A stretch of 23,747 nt of DNA from assembly GCA_937138955.1 (NCBI GenBank), contig CAKZPJ010000847.1:1-23747 (forward strand). The letters are read 5' to 3'. Below, in pieces: positions 7,455-14,526 of the stretch. Position numbers and translations under genes: made by a program. How positions within the stretch are numbered: position 1 is the stretch's first letter; the number at the start of each line of letters is the position of its first letter. Source of the DNA: an uncultured Flammeovirgaceae bacterium (lineage in GTDB: Bacteria > Bacteroidota > Bacteroidia > Cytophagales > Cyclobacteriaceae). Under the pieces are notes generated by a model that ran no database searches, was not told the DNA's origin, and saw nothing but the letters and a program-made list of their open reading frames with translations.

Positions 7455-8663
7455 CTATTTACCTTCTATCATTCGGCGAGTACCTAATTCTAACCCACGC
7501 AGTTCGGCTAAACCTCGCATTCGCCCTACTCCTGAGTAACCTGGATAAAACGAGCGGTCAGCATCAAACAAGAGTTGATGCCCGTGATCGGGTCGCATAG
7601 GAATGGTAATATCGTTTCGTCCCTTCGCCCCTCTTTTTTGTTGCTCTCTAATAACCGCTTCCATAACTGCACCCATATCGGTACTTCCTTCTAAATGATT
7701 GGCTTCGTGGAAACTACCATCGTTGTTGTGCTGTACGTTTCGGAGGTGGAGGAAGTAGATATAGTGCCCAAGCCGTTCAATCATACCAGGCAAATCGTTA
7801 TCCTTTCTACCGCCCAATGATCCGGTACAAAAGGTAAGACCATTGCTAGACGAAGGCACACTTTCTACAATAAACTGTAGGTCAGATTCAGTACTTACTA
7901 CTCGAGGCAAGCCCAAAACCGGAAACGGAGGATCATCAGGATGAATCGCCATCTTAATACTTACCTCTTCTGCTATCGGGATGATTTGCTCTAGAAAGTA
8001 TATCAAATTCTTTTGTAATTGCTGGGCATCTACCTCCTGGTATCGTTCTAGAAACTTATTAAACTGAGCAGGGGTAAATACTTCGTCGGTGCCCGGAAGT
8101 CCGGCTAATATAGTACGCTGGAGTGTCCTCTTTTCCTCGTCACTCTTAGAAGTAAAATACGCTTCAGCTTCCGATTGCTGTTCCGAAGAATACTGATCTT
8201 CGGCTCCCTTTCTCTTTAAGATAAATAGCTCAAAAGCGGCTAAAGCTACTGGATCGTAACGTAGGGCAGAGGAACCATCCGCTACCGGGTAGGCTAAGTG
8301 CGTACGTGTCCAGTCCAGAACGGGCATAAAGTTGTAACAGACCAACCCAATACCACGTTCTGCCAGATTACGCAAGGTCTGCTGGTAATGCACAATATAT
8401 TTGTCACGATCGGAAGTACCCAGTTTAATGCTCTCGTGGATGTTCACACTTTCTACTACCGTCCAATCAAAACCCTCCGATTCAATAACCTGCTGCCGCT
8501 TTTTAATTTCTTCTACTGACCAAACCTCACCGCAGGGAATTTGGTGAAGTGCCGTAACAATTCCCCGCGCTCCAGTTTGCTCGATCTCAGCTAAGGTCAT
8601 AGCATCCTGCGGACCAAACCACCGCCAGGTTGGATACAAAGTGTGATTAGCTAAACGATTCAT
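7455..8663 (-). CDS. uxuA: D-mannonate dehydratase
   Basis: 402 residues, a typical UxuA length, with end-to-end family resemblance starting at MNRLANHTLYPTWRWFGPQD. The barrel active-site segments are all present: HPDDPP at 241-246, TFCTGSLGGRKDND with Cys279, HLRN at 306-309 and MRPDHGH at 356-362. The enzyme is a cytoplasmic, divalent-metal dehydratase turning D-mannonate into 2-keto-3-deoxy-D-gluconate, the committed step of hexuronate breakdown. It overlaps the upstream SDR gene by four bases (ATGA), so the two are translationally coupled. An insertion of about 50 residues relative to a minimal barrel (about 150-205) is normal for this subgroup. No signal peptide is seen, in contrast to the exported enzymes nearby. 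Confidence 0.96.
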   Translation of the reverse strand: MNRLANHTLYPTWRWFGPQDAMTLAEIEQTGARGIVTALHQIPCGEVWSVEEIKKRQQVIESEGFDWTVVESVNIHESIKLGTSDRDKYIVHYQQTLRNLAERGIGLVCYNFMPVLDWTRTHLAYPVADGSSALRYDPVALAAFELFILKRKGAEDQYSSEQQSEAEAYFTSKSDEEKRTLQRTILAGLPGTDEVFTPAQFNKFLERYQEVDAQQLQKNLIYFLEQIIPIAEEVSIKMAIHPDDPPFPVLGLPRVVSTESDLQFIVESVPSSSNGLTFCTGSLGGRKDNDLPGMIERLGHYIYFLHLRNVQHNNDGSFHEANHLEGSTDMGAVMEAVIREQQKRGAKGRNDITIPMRPDHGHQLLFDADRSFYPGYSGVGRMRGLAELRGLELGTRRMIEGK

Positions 8664-9478
8664 ACTCCGCTAAACGAGTTAAAGCCACCGTCAATAGGGA
8701 TAATGGTACCAGTTACGAACTTAGAAGCTTCGCTGGATAGGTAGAGTATCGCTCCATTAAGTTCATCGGCATCACCAAAGCGTTGCATCGGAGTGTTCTG
8801 AATAATGGTGTTGCCCCGATCCGTTAGAGAGCCATCTTCGTTAGTAAGTAACCTTCGGTTTTGTTCTCCAATAAAAAACCCAGGAGCAATAGCGTTTACC
8901 CGAATACCATCACCAAACTTTAGCGACATTTCGGCCGCCATCCATTTGGTAAAAATATCAATACCCGCTTTTGCTAAGGAATAGCCCAGCACCCGCGTGA
9001 TAGAATGCGTGGCTGCCATCGATGATATATTAATAACACTACCGGACTTCTGGTCGGCCATCACTTTACCTAGAACCAGCGTAGGTAAAACCGAACCAAT
9101 TAAGTTGAGGTCTAACACTTTCTGTAATGCTTCAATAGACACATCAAATACGGTTTGGTCAGGTGCTACTGTGGCACCTGGCATATTTCCTCCGGCAGCA
9201 TTGATTAGTATATCAATTCGTCCCCACTTATCTAATATCTGCTGCCTTACTTCTTCTAGCTTCGCTTGAGAGGTTACATCGCAGGGATATCCAACCGCAT
9301 TTTCACTGATCTCGTGTAGTTCTTTTAGCTTACGATCAATGGCTTCCTGGTTCAGATCTAGGATAACCACCTTGGCCTGGTTCTCCAATAGCATTGTTGC
9401 CATCTTGCCGCCTAGCACTCCGGCACCGCCTGTGATAACAACAATTTTTTCAGAGATGCAAAATAAGTCGGTTTTCAT
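8660..9478 (-). CDS. uxuB: SDR-family D-mannonate oxidoreductase (fructuronate reductase) candidate
   Basis: A 272-residue classical short-chain dehydrogenase: TGGAGVLG at 16-23 (TGxxxGxG cofactor motif), NAAGG at 93-97, catalytic Ser152/153, Tyr166 and Lys170 (YSLAK), and a C-terminal TGTIIPIDGGFNSFSGV. Asp41 at the end of the second strand suggests NAD rather than NADP. The coupling with uxuA through a four-base overlap makes fructuronate-to-mannonate reduction the most likely reaction, as for the SDR-type UxuB (YjmF) of Bacillus subtilis. The sequence alone cannot exclude another ketose/polyol activity. The gene follows the array-flanked four-helix-bundle remnant, so it may have its own promoter rather than depend on the TRAP operon. 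Confidence 0.82.
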   Translation of the reverse strand: MKTDLFCISEKIVVITGGAGVLGGKMATMLLENQAKVVILDLNQEAIDRKLKELHEISENAVGYPCDVTSQAKLEEVRQQILDKWGRIDILINAAGGNMPGATVAPDQTVFDVSIEALQKVLDLNLIGSVLPTLVLGKVMADQKSGSVINISSMAATHSITRVLGYSLAKAGIDIFTKWMAAEMSLKFGDGIRVNAIAPGFFIGEQNRRLLTNEDGSLTDRGNTIIQNTPMQRFGDADELNGAILYLSSEASKFVTGTIIPIDGGFNSFSGV

Positions 9479-9485
9479 GAATTCT

Positions 9486-9520
9486 TAGTTAGAAGTTGGA
9501 AGTACAAAGTGGGAAGTTTG
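9486..9520 (+). repeat. Degenerate heptad array, AAGTnnG units on the plus strand
   Basis: Five consecutive 7-base units: TAGTTAG, AAGTTGG, AAGTACA, AAGTGGG, AAGTTTG. Weaker heptad-like sequence (GGAGTAG, AGAAGTT) continues to about 9560. It sits between the SDR start codon and the four-helix-bundle gene and is the mirror-orientation partner of the array at 9930-10076. Confidence 0.75.
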
Positions 9521-9528
9521 TCCCGGAC
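9519..9528 (+). repeat. TGTCCCGGAC motif, copy 1
   Basis: Ten-base motif with a GTCC/GGAC dyad around a central C. It overlaps the end of the AAGTnnG array. An identical copy lies on the opposite strand at 12950-12959, again just beyond a heptad array. Confidence 0.5.
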
Positions 9529-9571
9529 GATTCTTAGGAGTAGAAGTTAAAGAATAGACATATCAATCTGT

Positions 9572-9929
9572 TTATTTAATTTTATCTCTAAATGCTATCA
9601 TCATATTCATTAAGTTAGATGCAAATTGGTAAAGCCCATCAAACTCCTCTATCGCTAGGTCATTCCGTCTCTTTGCTTTATGAAGACATGTAATTACTTC
9701 AGCTAAAGAACGAATAGCGTAACCCATAAACTTTCTAAAATCAAGTTTTGACTGTACGATGAACCCTTCGGATATATTTAACGCAATGGAGTCTGCTGCT
9801 CTCCTAACCTGCAAAGTAAGATTATATATTTCATCTTTGGGAAACACTTTAGCGATGGCATATATGTCTTTTTCAAAAATTCATTGCTCTCTGCCAGATA
9901 ACCAACTTTTCAAACTTAAACCCAGTCAT
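9572..9929 (-). pseudogene. Four-helix-bundle protein (S23/IVP-like), frameshifted
   Basis: The open frame from 9847 encodes 91 residues of a four-helix-bundle protein (FPKDEIYNLTLQVRRAADSI, NISEGF, FMGYAIRSLAEV), but it lacks the family's usual first helix. That missing part is found upstream in another frame: ATG at 9929 gives MTGFKFEKLVIWQRAMNF and then a TGA at 9875-9873. Removing one base from the run of five T (plus-strand A at 9875-9879) restores NFEKDIYAIAKVFPKDE and a full protein of about 118 residues. So the gene carries a single-base insertion in a homopolymer. It may be a decayed gene, a phase-variable one, or a sequencing/assembly error. The family's function is poorly known; members occur inside 23S rRNA intervening sequences and as stand-alone genes. 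It is flanked by heptad arrays on both sides. Confidence 0.85.
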
Positions 9930-10076
9930 CTATTATCTAAAGTTCTTTTTCTAAACTTCAAACCCATGCTTCGCACTTTCCTCTTCCTACTTCTAACCCT
10001 CGTCTTCCCTTCTTAAGCTTCCTATTCTCTACTCCTATCTTCTAACTTCGTACTTCCGAGCTCTGACTTCTGACCC
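9930..10076 (-). repeat. Long degenerate heptad array, AAGTnnG units on the minus strand
   Basis: Read on the minus strand from 10076, the sequence divides into 21 consecutive 7-base units without a phase slip. Clear examples are AAGTCAG, AAGTACG, AAGTTAG, AAGATAG, GGGTTAG, AAGTAGG and AAGTGCG. The first 16 units (to 9965) are strongest. The remaining five are weaker but stay in phase, and the ATG of the four-helix-bundle gene begins exactly at the next unit boundary. It fills the whole spacer between dctM and that gene and is almost pure purine on one strand. Confidence 0.85.
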
Positions 10077-10082
10077 TCTCCC

Positions 10083-11381
10083 CTAAAATCCAAATTGCCG
10101 AGGCAACCACAAACTGATTTCAGGAATGTAAGTAACCAACAGCAGCACAACAACCATTGCTACGAAAAAAGGTAATAATGGCCTGACCACAGACTGAATT
10201 TTTATGTTAGCAACACTACACCCAATAAATAGTACAGTGCCTACTGGCGGGGTACATAATCCTACACAGAGATTGACGATGAGAATAATGCCGAAATGAA
10301 CTGGGTCAATACCAAGTTGCTCGGTTACAATCGGTAAAAATATAGGAGTAAAAATGAGCACCGCGGGAGTCATATCCATGAATACTCCCACAAACAGCAG
10401 AATAACGTTGATAATTAGTAAGATCAGAAAAGGGCTATCGCTTAGTGTAAGTAAGGCAGCACTTACGTTTTGCGGAATTTCTTCGTAGGCCATCACCCAA
10501 GAAAGACCAATAGATGCCGCCACCATCAGCAGTACAATGCAAGTGGTAAGTGTAGTTCGTATCAGAATGTCGGGTAAGTCGCTTACTCCAATCTCTCGGT
10601 AAATAAATGCTAGCGCGAGGCAGTAAAGCACCGCTACGCCTGAAGCTTCAGTTGCAGTGAAAACTCCGGCTACAATTCCGCCTAAGATAATAACCAGTAG
10701 CAGTAAGCTAGGTAAAGCTGCTAAAAACTTCTGTATACCTTCCCGCAACGGCACCTTTTCGCCGGTAGGATAATTGTGCCGATAGGCGTAGGCGGTAGCG
10801 AAACCAATGAGAGCTAACCCGGTTAATACTCCAGGAAGATAACCCGCCAGGAAAAGCGCTGCAATCGATACCCCACCACTCGCTAGCGAATAGATAATCA
10901 AGATATTGCTGGGCGGAATTACCAGCCCGGTGGTAGCCGAAGTGATATTAACTGCCGCACTAAAGTTTTCATCGTATCCTTCCTTTACCATTCGAGGGTG
11001 CATGATGGTGCCAATCGCTGAGGCGGCAGCTCCCGCTGATCCCGAAATTGCTCCAAATAACATATTGGCTAACACGTTAACGACAGCTAAACCACCCGGT
11101 AGACGGCCTACTAAGACTTTGGCAAACTCAATGAGTCGGGAGGCAATCCCCCCAGTATTCATGAGTTGCCCAGCCAGAATAAATAGCGGGATGGCTAGCA
11201 AAGTAAAACTATTGAGTCCGGTTGCCATTCGCTGAGCAAAGGTGGTCACAGCCGGAAGGTAGTCGATAGAAAGTAGCATTGTGATCACCCCAGCAATTCC
11301 AATGCAATAGGCAATGGGAACACCCAAGGCAATAAAGATCACAAAGCTAAAAACAAGAATAAGTACTTCGGTAATTTCCAT
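10083..11381 (-). CDS. dctM: TRAP transporter large permease (DctM/SiaM type)
   Basis: 432 residues, the usual DctM length, almost wholly hydrophobic with about 12 membrane segments. Family signatures are visible: GVPIAYCIGIAGVI near the N-terminus, PLFILAGQLMNTGGIASRLI, GAISGSAGAAASAIGTIMHPRM, ATTGLVIPPSNILIIYS, and the C-terminal NLCVGLCTPPVGTVLF. Role: Na+-coupled transmembrane subunit importing the ligand delivered by DctP. Its ATG overlaps the stop of dctQ by one base (TAATG), showing coupled translation. It is the last intact gene before the heptad-array island at 9486-10076. Confidence 0.95.
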   Translation of the reverse strand: MEITEVLILVFSFVIFIALGVPIAYCIGIAGVITMLLSIDYLPAVTTFAQRMATGLNSFTLLAIPLFILAGQLMNTGGIASRLIEFAKVLVGRLPGGLAVVNVLANMLFGAISGSAGAAASAIGTIMHPRMVKEGYDENFSAAVNITSATTGLVIPPSNILIIYSLASGGVSIAALFLAGYLPGVLTGLALIGFATAYAYRHNYPTGEKVPLREGIQKFLAALPSLLLLVIILGGIVAGVFTATEASGVAVLYCLALAFIYREIGVSDLPDILIRTTLTTCIVLLMVAASIGLSWVMAYEEIPQNVSAALLTLSDSPFLILLIINVILLFVGVFMDMTPAVLIFTPIFLPIVTEQLGIDPVHFGIILIVNLCVGLCTPPVGTVLFIGCSVANIKIQSVVRPLLPFFVAMVVVLLLVTYIPEISLWLPRQFGF

Positions 11382-11854
11382 TAGTTAGTGTCGGTACGTA
11401 GTTCGGTTCGGGTATTATCGATTGCGTAGTAAGCGATGAGAAAGCCAGATACAGGTACTACTAGGTACACGTAGCCCAGTGGAAGTTCGAGTGCAGCAGA
11501 TACTTGTCCGAAGAGGAAACTAGTGTACACTAACCAAAACCCTCCTACTCCCAGCACCCCTAGAGCGAACAATACTACGATAGCATTAATTAGAACATCT
11601 AGTTGACGTTTCCTTTGGGCAGAAAGCCCGCCAGAGATTAAATCGATGGCTAAATGTTGCTTCTCACCGGTGGCGTAGGCTGAGCCTAAAAGCCCTACCC
11701 AGATCAGTAAGAAGCCTGCTAACTCGTCGGTAAAGCTGAAGGGTGATTGGAATAAGTAGCGACTGACCACCTGGATCGTTACATCAATTACAATCGCTGA
11801 CATAAGAATTACTAGCAGCAATCGTACTATCCGATCAATTGAATTTCGTATCAT
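11381..11854 (-). CDS. dctQ: TRAP transporter small permease (DctQ type)
   Basis: 157 residues with four hydrophobic segments (about 8-28, 45-62, 85-110 and 123-143) and the DctQ pattern VVSRYLFQSPFSFTDELAGFLLIWVGLLGSAYATGEKQHLAIDLI. Known role: small membrane subunit that supports the large permease and docking of the binding protein. It lies 8 bases after dctP and overlaps dctM by one base, so the three form one transport operon. Confidence 0.93.
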   Translation of the reverse strand: MIRNSIDRIVRLLLVILMSAIVIDVTIQVVSRYLFQSPFSFTDELAGFLLIWVGLLGSAYATGEKQHLAIDLISGGLSAQRKRQLDVLINAIVVLFALGVLGVGGFWLVYTSFLFGQVSAALELPLGYVYLVVPVSGFLIAYYAIDNTRTELRTDTN

Positions 11855-11862
11855 ACTCTAAA

Positions 11863-12834
11863 TTAAGAAGCTGCTTTAATGCGTTGGATAAGACTATTAA
11901 GTTCTTCATTATCTTTGAAAGGTTCGTATACACTTTCTACCGCTTCCTGAAAAGGACTTTTATCGGGATAGTTAATCTCTACGCCAGCCGCTTTCACCGC
12001 ATCCATTGACTTTTGCTCCGAAGCATTCCACAACTCTCGCTGATATTCCACCGACTCGTTGGCCGCCGACTGCAACCACTGCTGCTCTTCGGAACTTAAT
12101 TCATTCCAGATAATCTGACTAATGAGCAACACATCGGGTACTTGCGTGTGCTGGTCGATAGAATAATACTTACAAATTTCGTAGTGTCGAGACAGATAGA
12201 AACTAGGGGGATTATTCTCCGCAGCATCTACTACCCCACTTTGTAAAGCAGTGTACAGCTCACCAAACGAAATTGGGGTTGGTGAGCCGCCCATAGCCTT
12301 CACCATATTGATAGCATTGATGCTAGACATCACCCGGACTTTCATACCCGATAGATCGCCAGGAGTGTCAATCGGTCGTTCTTTGGTATAGAAACTACGG
12401 TAGCCCGAATCATAAAAGCCTAATCCCCGAAGCCAGATAGCTTCTCCTGACTCCAAAATTTCCTTACCTACATCACTATCCAATACCTTAAAAGCATGAG
12501 CCTTGCTTTCAAATAAGTAAGGTAAGCCAAGCACCCGATATTTATCTACAAAACCTTCCATTACGGCTGCCGAAACTTTAGTCATAGCCAAGCTACCGAA
12601 CTGAAGCAGTTCTACGCACTCTCGTTCCGAACCAAGCTGTTCACTCGGGTACACTTTCAGCTCCATCTTGCCACTCGATTTTTCCTTCAAGCGATCGGCC
12701 ATAAACACCATCGCCTGATGAACCGAATGGTCTACCGATAGGCCATGTCCCAGTCTCAACGTTTTCACCTCTTCCTCCTGGCCACAACCAACGAGTAGAA
12801 AAGCAGCAATTCCTGACCAGAGTATTATTTTCAT
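11863..12834 (-). CDS. dctP: TRAP transporter solute-binding lipoprotein (DctP family), probable hexuronate binder
   Basis: 323 residues from the Met at 12834. The frame runs to 12927, but the added 31 residues come largely from octamer repeat DNA, and the inner Met opens a clear lipoprotein signal (ILWSGIAAFLLVGC, Cys17). The DctP fold is shown by LRLGHGLSVDHSVHQ at 26-40, the YPSEQLGSERECVELLQFG segment, and GMKVRVMSS with Arg167, the conserved carboxylate-binding Arg of TRAP binding proteins, then the ALQSGVVDAAENN segment. The ligand is therefore an organic acid. Linkage with UxuA and the SDR makes a hexuronate (glucuronate or galacturonate) the best guess. A lipid-anchored rather than free binding protein is noteworthy, and the residues after Cys (GQEEE) are acidic. 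Confidence 0.88.
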   Translation of the reverse strand: MKIILWSGIAAFLLVGCGQEEEVKTLRLGHGLSVDHSVHQAMVFMADRLKEKSSGKMELKVYPSEQLGSERECVELLQFGSLAMTKVSAAVMEGFVDKYRVLGLPYLFESKAHAFKVLDSDVGKEILESGEAIWLRGLGFYDSGYRSFYTKERPIDTPGDLSGMKVRVMSSINAINMVKAMGGSPTPISFGELYTALQSGVVDAAENNPPSFYLSRHYEICKYYSIDQHTQVPDVLLISQIIWNELSSEEQQWLQSAANESVEYQRELWNASEQKSMDAVKAAGVEINYPDKSPFQEAVESVYEPFKDNEELNSLIQRIKAAS

Positions 12835-12837
12835 AAA

Positions 12838-12869
12838 TTCAATTGTTCGATGGCTCAATGGTTCAATTG
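12838..12869. repeat. Octamer tandem repeat upstream of dctP
   Basis: Four 8-base units in a row: TTCAATTG, TTCGATGG, CTCAATGG, TTCAATTG. They lie three bases before the chosen dctP start codon, within its leader. This is related in style to the period-7 arrays of the window but with period 8. Confidence 0.7.
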
Positions 12870-12949
12870 ATAAATTGCTAATGATATTAGTCTTAAGTCC
12901 ACGATCAATAGTCCACAGTTTCTTCATTTTGGGTTTTTAACTTTGGTCA

Positions 12950-12959
12950 GTCCGGGACA
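12950..12959 (-). repeat. TGTCCCGGAC motif, copy 2
   Basis: Exact copy, on the minus strand, of the motif at 9519-9528. It lies about 30 bases from the heptad array at 12992-13075, in the same relative order (purine-rich array first, then motif). GGTCA occurs as a direct repeat on either side (12945 and 12964 on the plus strand). Confidence 0.5.
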
Positions 12960-12991
12960 GGCTGGTCACTTGGTAACAGGATTCTGCTTCC

Positions 12992-13075
12992 TTCTCCATT
13001 CTCCATTCTCCATTCTCCATTCTCCGTTTTCTATTGTTCACTGTTCATTGCACATTGCTAATTTTTCACTGCTAA
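12992..13075. repeat. Heptad tandem array (TTCTCCA units grading into degenerate units)
   Basis: Twelve consecutive 7-base units: four TTCTCCA, one TTCTCCG, then TTTTCTA, TTGTTCA, CTGTTCA, TTGCACA, TTGCTAA, TTTTTCA and CTGCTAA, all in phase. The last unit runs over the TAG stop codon (13072-13074) of the lipoprotein oxidoreductase. The perfect end is next to dctP and the degenerate end next to the stop codon, suggesting growth by duplication from one end. Confidence 0.92.
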
Positions 13076-14478
13076 TTGCCTCGACTCATCTCGTAGGCTT
13101 GCATGGTAAGATAGTATTTCGTTAGCATATTCTTGATTTCCCAATCTGGAAGTTCTCCAGCAACCAAGTATTCAAGATATTTCTCGGTGACTTGAGAAAA
13201 GTGGGCTTCGTGACCAACTTTATATTCTTCGGGAATGAGAACTTCCCAGCCATTTTCGGATGGTCGTATATTCAGACCGGGATATTCGCCACTCAGATCA
13301 TCTATAGCCGATTTCAGATTTTCTTCAAAGCCATCTATTTTTTCTACCGGCTCTACGTACAAAGCTGGCTGATAATTCTGCGGTGCATTTTGCCGAATAA
13401 CCAGATTGGCTTGCGTACCCCGCATGATAGAATAGTGAGTGTCTTTGGCTCCTTCGGGTGCTTCAAAATTCCAGATAGCAGCTACCTTCCCGTGAACGCC
13501 ACGAACGGTAAATACAAATTCACCATTGGCGTAGGTATTTAGCACTGAATTCTGTACATCTTTTTGCAAGTAGTCAGGAAACTCGGTCATACCTGTTACT
13601 TTTTCAAACTGGGCGGGAGATAATTCAGTAGCCCAACGGCGGGCTTGAACTACTTCTACTTCAGTAGTATCAATTCCTTCTTCGGGGAAACATTCCCATA
13701 AAATTAGGTCTACCAAGTGCGTGGAAACATCTACAATGCCCTCTCCCTGCTGTTCAGTATCAAAAAACCAAGCCGGACGAATTAAAGGACTGCCGGCTAC
13801 TTCTTTAGAAAAATGGTGAATACTTTCTTTGGATATAGCTGGATTATCTGGAGTTCCTTTCTCTAGCTCACCGAACACATCCGGTTTTTGCGATAGCGCT
13901 TTTTGCAGCATAGTTGATATCTCGTAACGCTCGGTCATGATGTCGTAGAGCAATACATCCTTTTCCTGAGCGGTAGTCAGCGCTGACTTTAGCTTAGGAA
14001 ATTCATCAGGATGAATAACCATAGGCTTATCAGCCAGAACATTCAAACCCGCTTCCACTGACTCTTGGATATATTGAGTTTTTTTGGCGTTGTTACCCGA
14101 TAATATTACTACGTTACCGGGTTGCTCCTGCATCATCTTGGAGAAAAAATCAGGTCCGGTATAAATTTCCGGTACCCAAGCAGTGGGCTCGTCACTCCGG
14201 TTATTAAAACCCTCAACGCGCTTCAAGTGTAACTGCAAATCTTTGCCTTTGGGAGCAAATACGTTCACCACCGAATCTACCTGATCGTACATAAACTTCT
14301 GAACCAAGGCCGCATGAAAGTGCCCCGGATCAACAGTCATTAGTTTTACTTCGTCTTTAGCCCCGGTAAATCGGTTAGCCATCGGCTCCTCTTCAGGGGC
14401 ATTAGTCTGATCCTGATTAGTTCCGCTACAGGCGGATAGAATGAGCAGAAAGATACCTGCTAGAATAGATGGGTTCAT
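13072..14478 (-). CDS. Lipoprotein Gfo/Idh/MocA-like oxidoreductase with Oxidoreduct_C-type C-terminus
   Basis: 468 residues. Lipoprotein signal MNPSILAGIFLLILSAC with Cys17, then an Asn/Gln/Glu-rich linker. The N-terminal domain (about 43-180) follows the Gfo/Idh/MocA plan, with LADKPMV at 148-154 in place of the usual EKP motif. The C-terminal domain (about 205-400; WFFDTEQQGEGIVDVSTHLVDLILWECFP) resembles the putative-oxidoreductase C-terminal family. The first strand-turn reads LMTVDPGHFHAAL, without the GxGxxG nucleotide loop normal for the family, so cofactor binding is doubtful or altered. Location: membrane-anchored, probably periplasmic. A LacI-type half-palindrome lies 15-26 bases before the start. 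Substrate unknown; the context points to a uronate-containing sugar. Confidence 0.82.
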   Translation of the reverse strand: MNPSILAGIFLLILSACSGTNQDQTNAPEEEPMANRFTGAKDEVKLMTVDPGHFHAALVQKFMYDQVDSVVNVFAPKGKDLQLHLKRVEGFNNRSDEPTAWVPEIYTGPDFFSKMMQEQPGNVVILSGNNAKKTQYIQESVEAGLNVLADKPMVIHPDEFPKLKSALTTAQEKDVLLYDIMTERYEISTMLQKALSQKPDVFGELEKGTPDNPAISKESIHHFSKEVAGSPLIRPAWFFDTEQQGEGIVDVSTHLVDLILWECFPEEGIDTTEVEVVQARRWATELSPAQFEKVTGMTEFPDYLQKDVQNSVLNTYANGEFVFTVRGVHGKVAAIWNFEAPEGAKDTHYSIMRGTQANLVIRQNAPQNYQPALYVEPVEKIDGFEENLKSAIDDLSGEYPGLNIRPSENGWEVLIPEEYKVGHEAHFSQVTEKYLEYLVAGELPDWEIKNMLTKYYLTMQAYEMSRGN

Positions 14479-14492
14479 TTTGCTAGGTTATT

Positions 14493-14504
14493 GTAATCGG
14501 TTGC
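14493..14504. promoter_or_regulatory. LacI-type operator-like site upstream of the lipoprotein oxidoreductase
   Basis: GTAATCGGTTGC contains the AATCGGTTGC decamer identical to the core of the operator at 23351-23368, with the AAnCGnTT core recognised by many LacI-family proteins. The outer arms are imperfect compared with the 23351 site. It is 15-26 bases before the start codon, a position where a bound repressor would block transcription or translation initiation. Confidence 0.45.
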
Positions 14505-14526
14505 TAAGGTAATAAAAAAAGTTTTA

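Noticed and set aside
9759..10016. Plus-strand reading frame over the four-helix-bundle region
   Set aside because: It is the antisense shadow of a recognisable gene and ends in array-derived Leu/Phe-rich sequence.
12835..12927. Longer N-terminus for the TRAP binding protein
   Set aside because: The extra 31 codons are mostly octamer repeat DNA and would bury a clear lipoprotein signal peptide. The Met at 12834 is a better start.
12943..13125. Short plus-strand reading frame across the heptad array
   Set aside because: Its protein is a translation of the 21-base period of the repeat (HSPFSILHSPFSI) and it overlaps the end of a well-supported gene on the other strand.
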